Source: Aestuariivivens insulae
Lineage (GTDB): Bacteria > Bacteroidota > Bacteroidia > Flavobacteriales > Flavobacteriaceae
Direction: 5' to 3'
Assembly (NCBI RefSeq): GCF_022662195.1
Contig: NZ_JAKMCS010000002.1
Span: forward strand, 338,905-402,904
DNA length: 64,000 bases
Position numbers and translations under genes: made by a program. Under the pieces are notes generated by a model, which was given only the letters and a program-made list of their open reading frames with translations, searched no databases and was not told where the DNA came from. This document shows, piece after piece, positions 35,098 through 42,930 of the stretch (its first letter is position 1; the number at the start of each line of letters is the position of its first letter).

Positions 35098-37714
35098 GCG
35101 TTTATACCTAGCTGCTTTTATTAAATCTTGCACATTAGCATTAGTTATCATTGCTAGTTTTAACTGCCTACAAGCTCAAAACACATCATACAACGACGGC
35201 AAAAAATACATTTTGGGAGACATTTCTGTCTCTGGAAATTCTTCGTTTAGCGAGCAAACCATTGTCTCATATTCTGGTTTAAGAAAAGGCAAGGAAATAA
35301 CCATTCCCGGTGAAGATATTGCCAATGCCATTAAGAAATTATGGGGTTCCAAACTGTTCAGTGATATAGAAATTTATTTAACTAAGGTAGAAGGCAACAC
35401 CGCTTATTTACAAATAAAACTATCTGATTTACCACAACTCAATGAGATAAAAGTTAATGGAGTAAAAAAAGGTAAAGTTGAGGGTATCATTAAGGATAAT
35501 AAGTTAAACAAGGGGGTAAAAGTTACCGAAAACCTTATTAAAACTACCGAAAACTTTCTAGAGACCAAATATAAAAAAGATGGTTTTTTAAACACTAAAG
35601 TACATATTAATACCATAGAGGTTAAGGATTCCTTAAAAACGGCCCGTGTTAATATGGTATTGAACATAGACAAAGGCGAAAAGGTTAAGATTAAGGATAT
35701 AGTATTTAATGGCAATGAAGTTTTAAGCGACAAGAAGCTTAGAAAAGCCATGAAGAGCACCAAAAAAATTAATCGTTTACGCATTCTTAAACGCTCAAAA
35801 TATATTGACTCGGCTTACCATGCCGATTTAGGCCATGTAATAGATAAGTATAAGGAAAATGGCTATAGAGATGCCCGTATTATTTCGGATAGTTTAATTA
35901 TAAACGACGATAAAACCATTTCACTTCAAATTAAAGTTAATGAAGGTGAGCAATACACTTTTGGTGATATTAAATTTATTGGAAATACCGTTTACAGCGA
36001 CCAATACCTTAATAGAATCCTACGTATAAAAAAGGGAGACACCTATAACGGTATTTTATTGGAAGAAAGAATAGCAGATCCTTCCAAACCAGATGCGATC
36101 GACATCACTAACCAGTATCAAAATAATGGGTATTTGTTTTCTACCATAGACCCTGTTGAAGTTAGTGCCGACAACAACGTTATTGATATGGAAATTAGAA
36201 TTATTGAAGGTAAACCTGCATATTTTAACAATGTTAGTGTTTCCGGAAACGATAAAACCAACGACCATGTAATTTACCGTGAAATGCGCACACGCCCTGG
36301 ACAGCTTTATAGCAAAGCCAATGTGGTGCGTACCATAAGGGAATTGGGACAATTAGGCTTTTTTGATGCTCAGGAATTGACACCAGACATCAAAAACCCT
36401 AATCCTAATGAAGGCACCGTAGATATTGAATATAAGGTAAAAGAAGCGGGATCGAGCCAAATTGAATTGCAAGGTGGTTACGGTGGCGGTGGCTTTATAG
36501 GTACTTTAGGATTGTCGTTCAACAATTTTGCCATTAAGGATATTTTTAATAAAAAAGCCTATAAGCCTATCCCAATGGGAGATGGCCAAAAGTTAGCCTT
36601 ACGTTTACAAGCCAGTCGTTTTTACCAAACCTATAGCTTTTCATTTTCAGAGCCTTGGATGGGTGGTAAACGTCCTGTACAATTTTCGGTATCACTGTCG
36701 CATACCAAACAATTTCAATATAATTATTTAACAAGAAGAGCTGATAAAAGTCAAAACTTTAACATTACAGGGATTACTGTTGGATTGGCAAAACGACTAA
36801 CGGTTCCAGACGATTACTTTACATTATCCCAAGCTATTAGCTTCCAACGCTACGATTTGAATAATTACAATACGGGTCTATTTACCTTTGGAAATGGTTA
36901 TTCCAACAATTTATCCTATACCATAGGACTAAGCAGAAATGATACGCGCATTGACCCTATTTATCCTACTGGAGGTTCTAGCTTTGGAGTTACCGCAAAA
37001 CTATCCTTACCATATTCTTTATTTAATGGAGTAGATTACAAACAATTATCCGAAGACTACAATGCAGCCATTGAAACACGTAACAATGCAAGTAGCACCA
37101 CAGATTCAGATTATATTGAAGCCAGTAAAGAAATTAGTGAAATAGACCAAGAACGCTACAAATGGTTAGAATTCTATAAGATAAGCTTCAAAGGAGAATG
37201 GTATACCCAACTTGCCAAAGATTTGGTATTAAGACCAAGTATGGAGTTTGGGTTTTTAGGGGCTTACAATAATGATAGAGGTATTATTCCTTTTGAGCGC
37301 TTTTTCTTGGGAGGTGATGGTTTAGGAGGCTATAGTTTAGATGGCCGTGAAACTATTGCTTTACGTGGTTATCCAAACCAATCTGTTGTACCTATAGACA
37401 GAAACGGAAGACCCTTAAACGATGGCGCTTCAATTTACAACAAATTTTCCCTTGAATTACGTTATCCTATAACATTAGGGGCTTCGGCAAAAATTTATGG
37501 CTTGGCCTTCTTAGAAGGTGGTGCTTCCTATAATAGTTTTAGGGATTATAATCCATTCAATATTAAACGTTCTGCTGGTTTAGGAGTAAGAATCTTTATG
37601 CCTGCATTTGGTTTATTAGGTATTGATTTTGGACATGGTTTCGACACCATTCCTGGAGATACAGGAAACAAACACGGTTGGGAAACACACTTTATAATTG
37701 GTCAACAGTTTTAA
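35030..37714 (+). CDS. bamA: Outer-membrane protein assembly factor BamA
   Basis: This is an Omp85-type protein of about 895 residues that inserts beta-barrel proteins into the outer membrane. It shows a signal peptide (LALVIIASFNCLQAQ), POTRA domains from about residue 60 to 460, and a C-terminal barrel with the FYQTYSFSFSEPWMGGKRP strand and the lid-loop region FLGGDGLGGYSLDGRE. The 120-residue insert with NNASSTTDSDYIEASKE is a feature of this group. I placed the start at ATG 35030. A GTG at 35081 gives a more compact signal peptide and is a plausible alternative, while an upstream frame from 34967 lies wholly inside uppS. Confidence 0.95.
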   Translation: MNLLLNIKKENDDLGKQVNNSAKRLYLAAFIKSCTLALVIIASFNCLQAQNTSYNDGKKYILGDISVSGNSSFSEQTIVSYSGLRKGKEITIPGEDIANAIKKLWGSKLFSDIEIYLTKVEGNTAYLQIKLSDLPQLNEIKVNGVKKGKVEGIIKDNKLNKGVKVTENLIKTTENFLETKYKKDGFLNTKVHINTIEVKDSLKTARVNMVLNIDKGEKVKIKDIVFNGNEVLSDKKLRKAMKSTKKINRLRILKRSKYIDSAYHADLGHVIDKYKENGYRDARIISDSLIINDDKTISLQIKVNEGEQYTFGDIKFIGNTVYSDQYLNRILRIKKGDTYNGILLEERIADPSKPDAIDITNQYQNNGYLFSTIDPVEVSADNNVIDMEIRIIEGKPAYFNNVSVSGNDKTNDHVIYREMRTRPGQLYSKANVVRTIRELGQLGFFDAQELTPDIKNPNPNEGTVDIEYKVKEAGSSQIELQGGYGGGGFIGTLGLSFNNFAIKDIFNKKAYKPIPMGDGQKLALRLQASRFYQTYSFSFSEPWMGGKRPVQFSVSLSHTKQFQYNYLTRRADKSQNFNITGITVGLAKRLTVPDDYFTLSQAISFQRYDLNNYNTGLFTFGNGYSNNLSYTIGLSRNDTRIDPIYPTGGSSFGVTAKLSLPYSLFNGVDYKQLSEDYNAAIETRNNASSTTDSDYIEASKEISEIDQERYKWLEFYKISFKGEWYTQLAKDLVLRPSMEFGFLGAYNNDRGIIPFERFFLGGDGLGGYSLDGRETIALRGYPNQSVVPIDRNGRPLNDGASIYNKFSLELRYPITLGASAKIYGLAFLEGGASYNSFRDYNPFNIKRSAGLGVRIFMPAFGLLGIDFGHGFDTIPGDTGNKHGWETHFIIGQQF

Positions 37715-37782
37715 ATGAACATTTAATTTTGGCACGATATTTTCTAATATCTGTATAATGATTTGAATTTAAATGAAACGAA

Positions 37783-37836
37783 CATTAAGAAATTTTGAAA
37801 ATAACTTAGTAAAAGAAATAATAAAATTTCTTAATG
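37783..37836. repeat. 14-bp perfect inverted repeat in the bamA-ompH gap
   Basis: Arms CATTAAGAAATTTT (37783-37796) and its exact complement (37823-37836) enclose 26 nt. The surrounding 324-bp gap (37715-38038) otherwise contains no clear gene. A 33-codon ATG frame from 37773 crosses the arms but has no supporting features. There is no T run after the right arm, so it is not a standard terminator. Confidence 0.5.
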
Positions 37837-38038
37837 AGAGAATGAGTGAAACAAGTGGTAACATACGTTCTTAATTTTATAATTAATATCATGATTTAAT
37901 TATTAAAATTTAAACGTGTGAAATTTTTAAGGTTAAAATTCGTTAATTTTGAAATAGGCAATCTAAAATTTTTAATACCATTGAAAATGTTTATTTTGCG
38001 GATAACATCCAACAGCTAAAAATTAATGAATTAATCAG

Positions 38039-39067
38039 ATGAAAAATAAAGTTCTTTTTTTATTGACATTCGTATTCTTGTTCTGCTTATCATTGCAAGC
38101 GCAAAGAGGTGTAAGGATTGGATATATAGATACCGAGTATATTTTAGAGAATGTACCGGAATACCAGGAAGCCACATCGCAATTAGAAAACAAAGCGCAG
38201 AGATGGAAGAGTGAAATTGATGAGCGATTAAGTGAACTGGACCAAAAACGTACTACCTTGAGTAATGAAAAGGCTTTACTAACTAAAGAGCTTATCGATG
38301 AGCGTGAGGAAGATTTGTATTACGAAGAAAAGGAAATCTTAGACTATCAGCAAAAGCGATTTGGGCCCAACGGCGATTTGTTCATTCAGAAAAAACAGTT
38401 GATGCAGCCCATACAAGATCAAATTTTTGCAGCAGTACAAGATGTAGCAACTGGCAGAAAATACGATTTCATTTTCGATAAATCGGCAGATGTGGTCATG
38501 TTATATTCAAACAAAACCTACGATTTAAGCGAACAAATATTACGGGCCATAACACGATCATCCAAACGCAGACAAGTCTCGTCAAAAGCCGAACGTAAAG
38601 CGGCCGAAGAGGAAGAATTGGTTCCAGAAATAAATTACGAACTAGAAGAACGTGAAAAGGCTTTAGAGGCCAAAAAAGCCGAGCGTGAAAGTGCCATAGA
38701 AAAAAGAAGGCAAGAGATTTTAGCTGCCCGTGAGGCCAAAAAGAAAGCGGCTGAAGAACGCAAACAAAAAATATTGGATGAACGCGCAAAAGCAAGACAG
38801 GAAAAACTAGGTACAGAAGAAAAAGGCATAGAAACAAACGATAGTAATGTTTCTGAAGAAAGTAAAAAGGAAACTAGTAAAGACTCAACAAAAACAGAGG
38901 CTCCAAAAACCAGAGCTGAGATTATTGAAGAAAATAGACAAAAAAAATTAAGGGACAGAGAAGCCCGGAAAAAAGAATTAGAAGAACGAAAAAAGAAAAT
39001 ATTAGAAGAGCGCCAAAAAGCAATTGAAGAACGGAAAAAAGCTAAGGACTCTCTAAATAACAATTAA
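38039..39067 (+). CDS. Skp/OmpH-family periplasmic protein with a long charged tail
   Basis: This 342-residue protein has a signal peptide (MKNKVLFLLTFVFLFCLSLQ) and an OmpH domain (about residues 24-165, RIGYIDTEYILENVPEYQE to KYDFIFDKSADVVMLY). About 170 further residues of Lys/Glu/Arg-rich sequence follow, with repeated EARKKELEERKKKI-type segments forming a long coiled coil. Typical Skp is about 160 residues, so the tail doubles the length. It probably chaperones outer-membrane proteins for BamA, encoded upstream. A second, normal-length OmpH gene follows 34 bp downstream. Confidence 0.9.
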   Translation: MKNKVLFLLTFVFLFCLSLQAQRGVRIGYIDTEYILENVPEYQEATSQLENKAQRWKSEIDERLSELDQKRTTLSNEKALLTKELIDEREEDLYYEEKEILDYQQKRFGPNGDLFIQKKQLMQPIQDQIFAAVQDVATGRKYDFIFDKSADVVMLYSNKTYDLSEQILRAITRSSKRRQVSSKAERKAAEEEELVPEINYELEEREKALEAKKAERESAIEKRRQEILAAREAKKKAAEERKQKILDERAKARQEKLGTEEKGIETNDSNVSEESKKETSKDSTKTEAPKTRAEIIEENRQKKLRDREARKKELEERKKKILEERQKAIEERKKAKDSLNNN

Positions 39068-39101
39068 CAATTTATAACACATTTAATACTTTTTAAAAAA
39101 A

Positions 39102-39608
39102 ATGAAACACTTAAAAACTATTTTATTAGCGACGGCATTATGTTTAGGAACGGTTAGTTTTACACAGGCCCAAAGTAAGGTTGCACATATAAATACGCAA
39201 GAATTGATTCAAGCCATGCCCGAAATGAAAGCAGCACAATCTGAATTGGAAACATTGGGCAAAACCTACCAAGCCGATATGCAAGCTTCTATTACCGAGT
39301 ACCAAAATACGGTAAAGCAATATGAAGCTGAAGCGGCAACAAAAACCGACGAAGAAAACCAAAAAAGAGGCATTGAGCTTCAAGAAAAACAACAGCGCAT
39401 CCAACAATTCCAAGCAGATGCTCAACAAGATTTACAGAAAAAAGAATTCGATTTATTAAAACCTATCACCGAAAAAGCTAAAACGGCGATCTTAAAAGTA
39501 GCAAGAGCTCAAGGGTTCGACTACGTATTGGATTCTTCTCAAAGTATGGTAATCATGTCTGATGGTAAAAACTTATTGGATGATGTTAAAAAAGAATTGG
39601 GCATTTAA
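39102..39608 (+). CDS. Skp/OmpH-family periplasmic chaperone
   Basis: This 168-residue protein has a signal peptide (MKHLKTILLATALCLGTVSFTQA). The OmpH domain begins KVAHINTQELIQAMPEMKAA, a central coiled coil forms the tentacle, and it ends ARAQGFDYVLDSSQSMVIMSDG. Length is usual for Skp. The family holds unfolded outer-membrane proteins in the periplasm and delivers them to BamA. It is in tandem with the tailed paralogue and followed by a terminator. Confidence 0.94.
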   Translation: MKHLKTILLATALCLGTVSFTQAQSKVAHINTQELIQAMPEMKAAQSELETLGKTYQADMQASITEYQNTVKQYEAEAATKTDEENQKRGIELQEKQQRIQQFQADAQQDLQKKEFDLLKPITEKAKTAILKVARAQGFDYVLDSSQSMVIMSDGKNLLDDVKKELGI

Positions 39609-39673
39609 TTGTCTTTCTGAAAGTCTCACTGAACAAATAAAGGTGAAGACAGAATTTATTTATAATATAATTG

Positions 39674-39705
39674 AAAAGCTACTTTTAATAAAGTAGCTTT
39701 TTTAT
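39674..39705 (+). terminator. Terminator of the ompH pair
   Basis: A 12-bp stem (39674-39685 with 39690-39701) has a 4-nt loop and is followed by T residues. The T run leads straight into the minus-7 box of murI at 39703-39710, so the two signals overlap. Confidence 0.88.
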
Positions 39706-39710
39706 TTTTG
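39703..39710 (+). promoter_or_regulatory. Minus-7 promoter box for murI
   Basis: TATTTTTG fits TAnnTTTG and ends only 5 bp before the murI ATG, implying a leaderless or nearly leaderless message. The minus-33 region would fall within the terminator hairpin of the upstream transcript. Confidence 0.5.
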
Positions 39711-39715
39711 TAAAC

Positions 39716-40495
39716 ATGAGCAAACACCCTATTGGCATTTTCGATTCTGGAGTTGGAGGCACATCCATTTGGAAGGAAATCCACCAACTTCTACCTTACG
39801 AAAACACCATCTATCTTGCCGATAGTGCTAATGCACCCTACGGCATAAAGAGTAAACAAACCATAATTGATTTGAGTGTTAAAAACACCCAATTTCTTTT
39901 AGAGAAAAACAGCAAACTCATTGTGGTGGCTTGTAACACGGCAACAACCAATGCCATAGATTACCTCAGGCAAACTTTTGATGTCCCTTTTATAGGTATT
40001 GAACCAGCCATTAAACCGGCGGCTTTACAAACCAAAACACAAACTGTTGGCATATTAGCTACCAAAGGCACTTTAAGCAGCTCGTTATTTTCTAAAACCT
40101 CAACCTTATTTGCCAGCAATATTAAAGTAGTGGAACAAATTGGTGACGGCATCGTAGAACTTATTGAACAAGGCAAACTATATTCTAACGAGATGGTTTC
40201 CCTTTTAAAGTTGTACTTAAAACCAATGCTGGATGCCAATATAGATTATCTGGTTTTAGGCTGCACACACTACCGCTATTTAATGCCATTGCTTTTGGAC
40301 CTACTCCCCAAACATGTAAAGATTATAGATTCTGGCGAAGCTGTAGCACGACAGACCAAAGCGGTTTTAGAGCAGCATCAATTACTCAATTCTTTAAAAG
40401 TAAAGGCACAACTTCATTTTTTTACTAATGGCAACCCAGAGGTAATGGAATCGCTTTTGGAAAATAATTATAAGGTTGATTTTTTAAATTTCTAA
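39716..40495 (+). CDS. murI: Glutamate racemase
   Basis: This 259-residue cofactor-independent racemase supplies D-glutamate for peptidoglycan. Catalytic residues are visible: Asp10 in IGIFDSGVGG, Cys73 in VVACNTATTNA and Cys183 in LGCTHYRYLMP. Length is normal. It is immediately downstream of the ompH terminator with its own minus-7 box. It belongs functionally with uppS and bamA in the envelope block. The gap after it holds a large palindromic repeat. Confidence 0.97.
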   Translation: MSKHPIGIFDSGVGGTSIWKEIHQLLPYENTIYLADSANAPYGIKSKQTIIDLSVKNTQFLLEKNSKLIVVACNTATTNAIDYLRQTFDVPFIGIEPAIKPAALQTKTQTVGILATKGTLSSSLFSKTSTLFASNIKVVEQIGDGIVELIEQGKLYSNEMVSLLKLYLKPMLDANIDYLVLGCTHYRYLMPLLLDLLPKHVKIIDSGEAVARQTKAVLEQHQLLNSLKVKAQLHFFTNGNPEVMESLLENNYKVDFLNF

Positions 40496-40563
40496 TTTTG
40501 CATGAATCTTGGACAATAAACCAAGTAATACACTAAAAGTCAATACTCTAAAACATTCTGAAA

Positions 40564-40682
40564 TGTCATTGCGAGCCTGCCTGTCGGTAGGCAGATATAA
40601 CAAAGCAATTTGTTTGTTTTATTGTCGGGATTACTTCATCGTTCTCATTTCGACAAGCTCAATGCAACACCTCGTAATGACG
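40564..40682. repeat. CTTGTCGA-family palindrome with nested GC hairpin
   Basis: Outer arms (40564-40575 and 40671-40682) are complementary with two differences. Nested inside is a perfect hairpin, CTGCCT-N6-AGGCAG (40577-40594). The right part (40644-40681) matches 41501-41538 at 36 of 38 positions and contains TCGACAAGCT. It fills the murI to carbonic-anhydrase gap. Confidence 0.75.
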
Positions 40683-40726
40683 CAAACTTTTTTTGTTATA
40701 TACGCTTAAATTCAGGTTAATCTAAC

Positions 40727-41242
40727 TTATTCCTTAAACCATCCAGAGTACTTAATATAGTTATTGGCAATTCTATCAATCTCTCCTGAAATCAATTCAA
40801 GAGAAATATCCTTTACTTTCTTAGCAGGAACTCCAGCATAAATACTTCCGGCTTCAACGTGTGTGTTCTGGGTCACTACAGCTCCTGCGGCTATAATGCT
40901 ATTACTTTCTACCTCGCAATCGTCCATAATAATACTGCCCATACCTACTAGTACATTGTCGTGTATGGTACAGCCATGTACAATGGCATTATGCCCTATA
41001 GAGACATTATTTCCTATAGTAGTTGGTGACTTTTGATAAGTGGCATGTATTACAGCCCCATCCTGTATATTGACCTTGTTTCCTATTTTTATGTAATGCA
41101 CATCACCCCGCACCACGGCATTAAACCACACACTACATTGGTTACCCATAACAACATCGCCTACAATGGTTGCATTTTCAGCTATATAACAATCCTCAGG
41201 TATTTGAGGGGATTTTCCGTTTACTGGTTTTATTATTGGCAT
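40727..41242 (-). CDS. Gamma-carbonic-anhydrase-like hexapeptide-repeat protein
   Basis: This 171-residue protein folds as a left-handed beta-helix trimer, built of hexapeptide repeats such as ATIVGDVVMGNQCSVWFNAVVRGD. The three metal-ligand histidines typical of gamma carbonic anhydrases are present: His66 (GAVIHAT), His84 and His89 (IGHNAIVHG). Members (YrdA/PaaY/CaiE group) bind zinc but are often inactive as anhydrases or have thioesterase roles. It stands alone between two repeat-filled gaps. Confidence 0.9.
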   Translation of the reverse strand: MPIIKPVNGKSPQIPEDCYIAENATIVGDVVMGNQCSVWFNAVVRGDVHYIKIGNKVNIQDGAVIHATYQKSPTTIGNNVSIGHNAIVHGCTIHDNVLVGMGSIIMDDCEVESNSIIAAGAVVTQNTHVEAGSIYAGVPAKKVKDISLELISGEIDRIANNYIKYSGWFKE

Positions 41243-41424
41243 AATTATAATTAATAATGAATAATTGTAAATTAATAATGTTTTTTATTGAGTTTCTTAT
41301 TACTATTTAAAAAAAGCTAGAATAGTTGAAGGTTCTATTTGAAAGATTACTTCACTCCCTCACTCCTCTTCTTCTCATTTAAACCCTGTTTGCCTCTTTA
41401 TTTTAAAGTTGTTTTAAATTAATT

Positions 41425-41538
41425 TGTCACTGCGGGGAGAGACATAGGAACGACGTGGCAATCTCATTAATATCAATAAACAGATTTTACTTCAGTCGTA
41501 CTCATTTCGACAAGCTCAATGCAACGCTTCGTAATGAC
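41425..41538. repeat. CTTGTCGA-family palindrome, second copy
   Basis: The left end TGTCACTGCGGGGAG and the right end CGCTTCGTAATGAC are imperfectly complementary. The right 38 nt (41501-41538) match 40644-40681 at 36 of 38 positions. It ends 4 bp before the stop codon of the response regulator gene. The rest of the 300-bp gap (41243-41424) shows nothing identifiable. Confidence 0.7.
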
Positions 41539-41542
41539 CTAA

Positions 41543-42319
41543 CTATTTAAAATAAGCTAGCAATTCCGATTTTCTGGAGGCCGATACCATAATTTCCTTT
41601 CCATTACTTAACACAACACTCCCCCCTTTACCCTTTTGATATTTGATAATCTCATTTACATTAACCAAATACGATTTATGTATACGTGCAAAGCTAGCAT
41701 TAGTGAGGGCTTCTTCAAAATATTTCAGGGTTTTACTAACCAGTTTCTTTCTATTGCCTGCCCGTCCCTGTCCGTCCGACTGGCGGGCAGCGTTCGGGTT
41801 CTTTAAAAAGATTTCGGTATAATTATCATCAGCCTTACAATATAAAATGGCCGATGTTTCAATAACCTCAAAACCATCCAATAACGGAATGGTAATTTTA
41901 CCATTAACAGTATTCGTCTTTGGAACCAATACTTGGTTTTGCAAGGCTTCTTCTTTATCTTTTATTTCGGCAACATAATCAACGGCCTTAATCAATTCGT
42001 CTATAGAAATGGGTTTCATTAAGTAGTAAGATGCATGGGCATTCAAAGCCTCAATAGCATAATGGTTATAGGCCGTTACAAAAATAGTTTCGAAATTAAT
42101 ATCGCCTACTTTTTCCAATAAATCGAAGGCATTACCATAGGGCATTTCTACATCTAAAAACACCAAATCCAAATCGTTGTTTCGTATTAAGACCAAAGCC
42201 TCGTCTACATTTGAAGCTTCACCTAAAACAGACACATTAGGACAATACTTTTTAAGGTAATTCCTTAAAATATCCCTACTGGTTTCTTCGTCTTCTACAA
42301 TAATGGCCTTTAGTTTCAT
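41543..42319 (-). CDS. LytTR-family response regulator with a palindrome-derived insert
   Basis: This 258-residue regulator has a receiver domain (residues 1-120) with phospho-acceptor Asp56 (DLVFLDVEMP), Thr82 and Lys102. A LytTR DNA-binding domain (about 150-258) includes FARIHKSYLVNVNEIIKYQ. Residues about 176-189 (NAARQSDGQGRAGN) are unlike the family. They are encoded by a 33-bp GC-rich palindrome (41758-41790) lying between two strands of the LytTR domain. The frame stays open. The likely partner is the TPR histidine kinase at 42931-45102, separated by the GIY-YIG gene. Confidence 0.92.
   Translation of the reverse strand: MKLKAIIVEDEETSRDILRNYLKKYCPNVSVLGEASNVDEALVLIRNNDLDLVFLDVEMPYGNAFDLLEKVGDINFETIFVTAYNHYAIEALNAHASYYLMKPISIDELIKAVDYVAEIKDKEEALQNQVLVPKTNTVNGKITIPLLDGFEVIETSAILYCKADDNYTEIFLKNPNAARQSDGQGRAGNRKKLVSKTLKYFEEALTNASFARIHKSYLVNVNEIIKYQKGKGGSVVLSNGKEIMVSASRKSELLAYFK
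41758..41790. repeat. 33-bp GC palindrome inserted in the response-regulator CDS
   Basis: Seven-bp perfect arms CTGCCCG and CGGGCAG close a 33-bp element, exactly 11 codons. It is much more GC-rich than its surroundings. GCCTGCCCGTCC at its left edge resembles GCCTGCCTGTCG of the hairpin at 40577, and CCTGCCCGACCGGCA near 10730. Confidence 0.7.
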
Positions 42320-42391
42320 ATGCTTTAATTACACGTTAGTATTAAAATAAAAGTAGTATGTCGGTCGAGTTCTTCGATTTGCCCCAGCACT

Positions 42392-42412
42392 GCTTGTCGA
42401 GGACTAACCTCG
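42392..42412. repeat. CTTGTCGA-family repeat spanning the GIY-YIG stop codon
   Basis: GCTTGTCGAGGACTAACC (42392-42409) matches 42837-42854 at 17 of 18 positions. It contains a hairpin CGAGG-ACTAA-CCTCG (42398-42412). The GIY-YIG stop codon lies within the loop, so the repeat forms the very end of that gene. The 42320-42403 gap holds this repeat and no gene. Confidence 0.7.
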
Positions 42413-42718
42413 TTTATCTGGATGTCCATATTCCGAATAATTTTTTGAAAACTCAACCAAATCTTCCCAATTCCCATTAATTAGAGCCTTCTTCTTTTTA
42501 TGAGACCATCCTTTAATTTGTTTTTCAATTTTAATTGCTTCCATCGGATTTGTACATTGTAAATACCACTTAAGTTCAATTGGCCTACGTGAAAACGTAT
42601 AACCATCTGCTTTATAACCACACTGATGCTGATTAACCCTTCTTTCCAAATCATTAGTCATTCCTGTATAATAAGTATTATCTGAACAAAGTAATATATA
42701 TACGTAGTAAAATTTCAT
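42404..42718 (-). CDS. Solo GIY-YIG nuclease-domain protein
   Basis: This 104-residue protein is a single GIY-YIG domain of the UPF0213/YhbQ type. Catalytic positions are visible: YVYIL (residues 5-9), YYTGMT (16-21) with Gly19, Arg27 in LERRVNQH and Glu65 in IKIEKQIKG. No DNA-binding domain is attached. It lies between a LytTR response regulator and the histidine kinase that would be its partner. CTTGTCGA-core repeats bracket it: one ends the gene, one lies 11 bp upstream of the start, and a full palindrome lies further upstream. The bracketing suggests a link between the nuclease and the repeats, which is inference. Confidence 0.92.
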   Translation of the reverse strand: MKFYYVYILLCSDNTYYTGMTNDLERRVNQHQCGYKADGYTFSRRPIELKWYLQCTNPMEAIKIEKQIKGWSHKKKKALINGNWEDLVEFSKNYSEYGHPDKRG

Positions 42719-42729
42719 TTTAATCTAAT

Positions 42730-42755
42730 ATGCTTCGACAAGCTCAGCATGACAT
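42730..42755. repeat. CTTGTCGA-family repeat upstream of the GIY-YIG gene
   Basis: ATGCTTCGACAAGCTCAGCATGACAT is a single arm of the family. On the minus strand it reads with core GAGCTTGTCGA. It starts 11 bp before the GIY-YIG start codon. Confidence 0.7.
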
Positions 42756-42825
42756 CAGGCTATTTAATTGCCCTTTTTAAGTTCATTTTTAATTATTACA
42801 GCCAATTGTCAAATCAAAATCAATA

Positions 42826-42900
42826 TGTCAGTCCGAGCTTGTCGAGGACCAACCTTATCTATCTTGCTTTTTATTATGCTTCCGCAAGCTCGTCATGACA
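42826..42900. repeat. Full CTTGTCGA-family palindrome
   Basis: Left arm TGTCAGTCCGAGCTTGTC (42826-42843) and right arm, whose complement reads TGTCATGACGAGCTTGCG, form a 75-bp imperfect palindrome. It lies 30 bp after the stop of the kinase gene, between it and the GIY-YIG gene. Confidence 0.7.
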
Positions 42901-42930
42901 ACATCTTCTTAATATCTATGTCTCTAATTG

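Noticed and set aside
37773..37874. 33-codon frame as a gene
   Set aside because: No ribosome site, no recognisable domain, and it crosses an inverted repeat; left only as a low-interest observation.
38496..39063. Antisense open frames of 113 and 142 codons over the OmpH tail
   Set aside because: They are by-products of the low-complexity Lys/Glu codons on the opposite strand.
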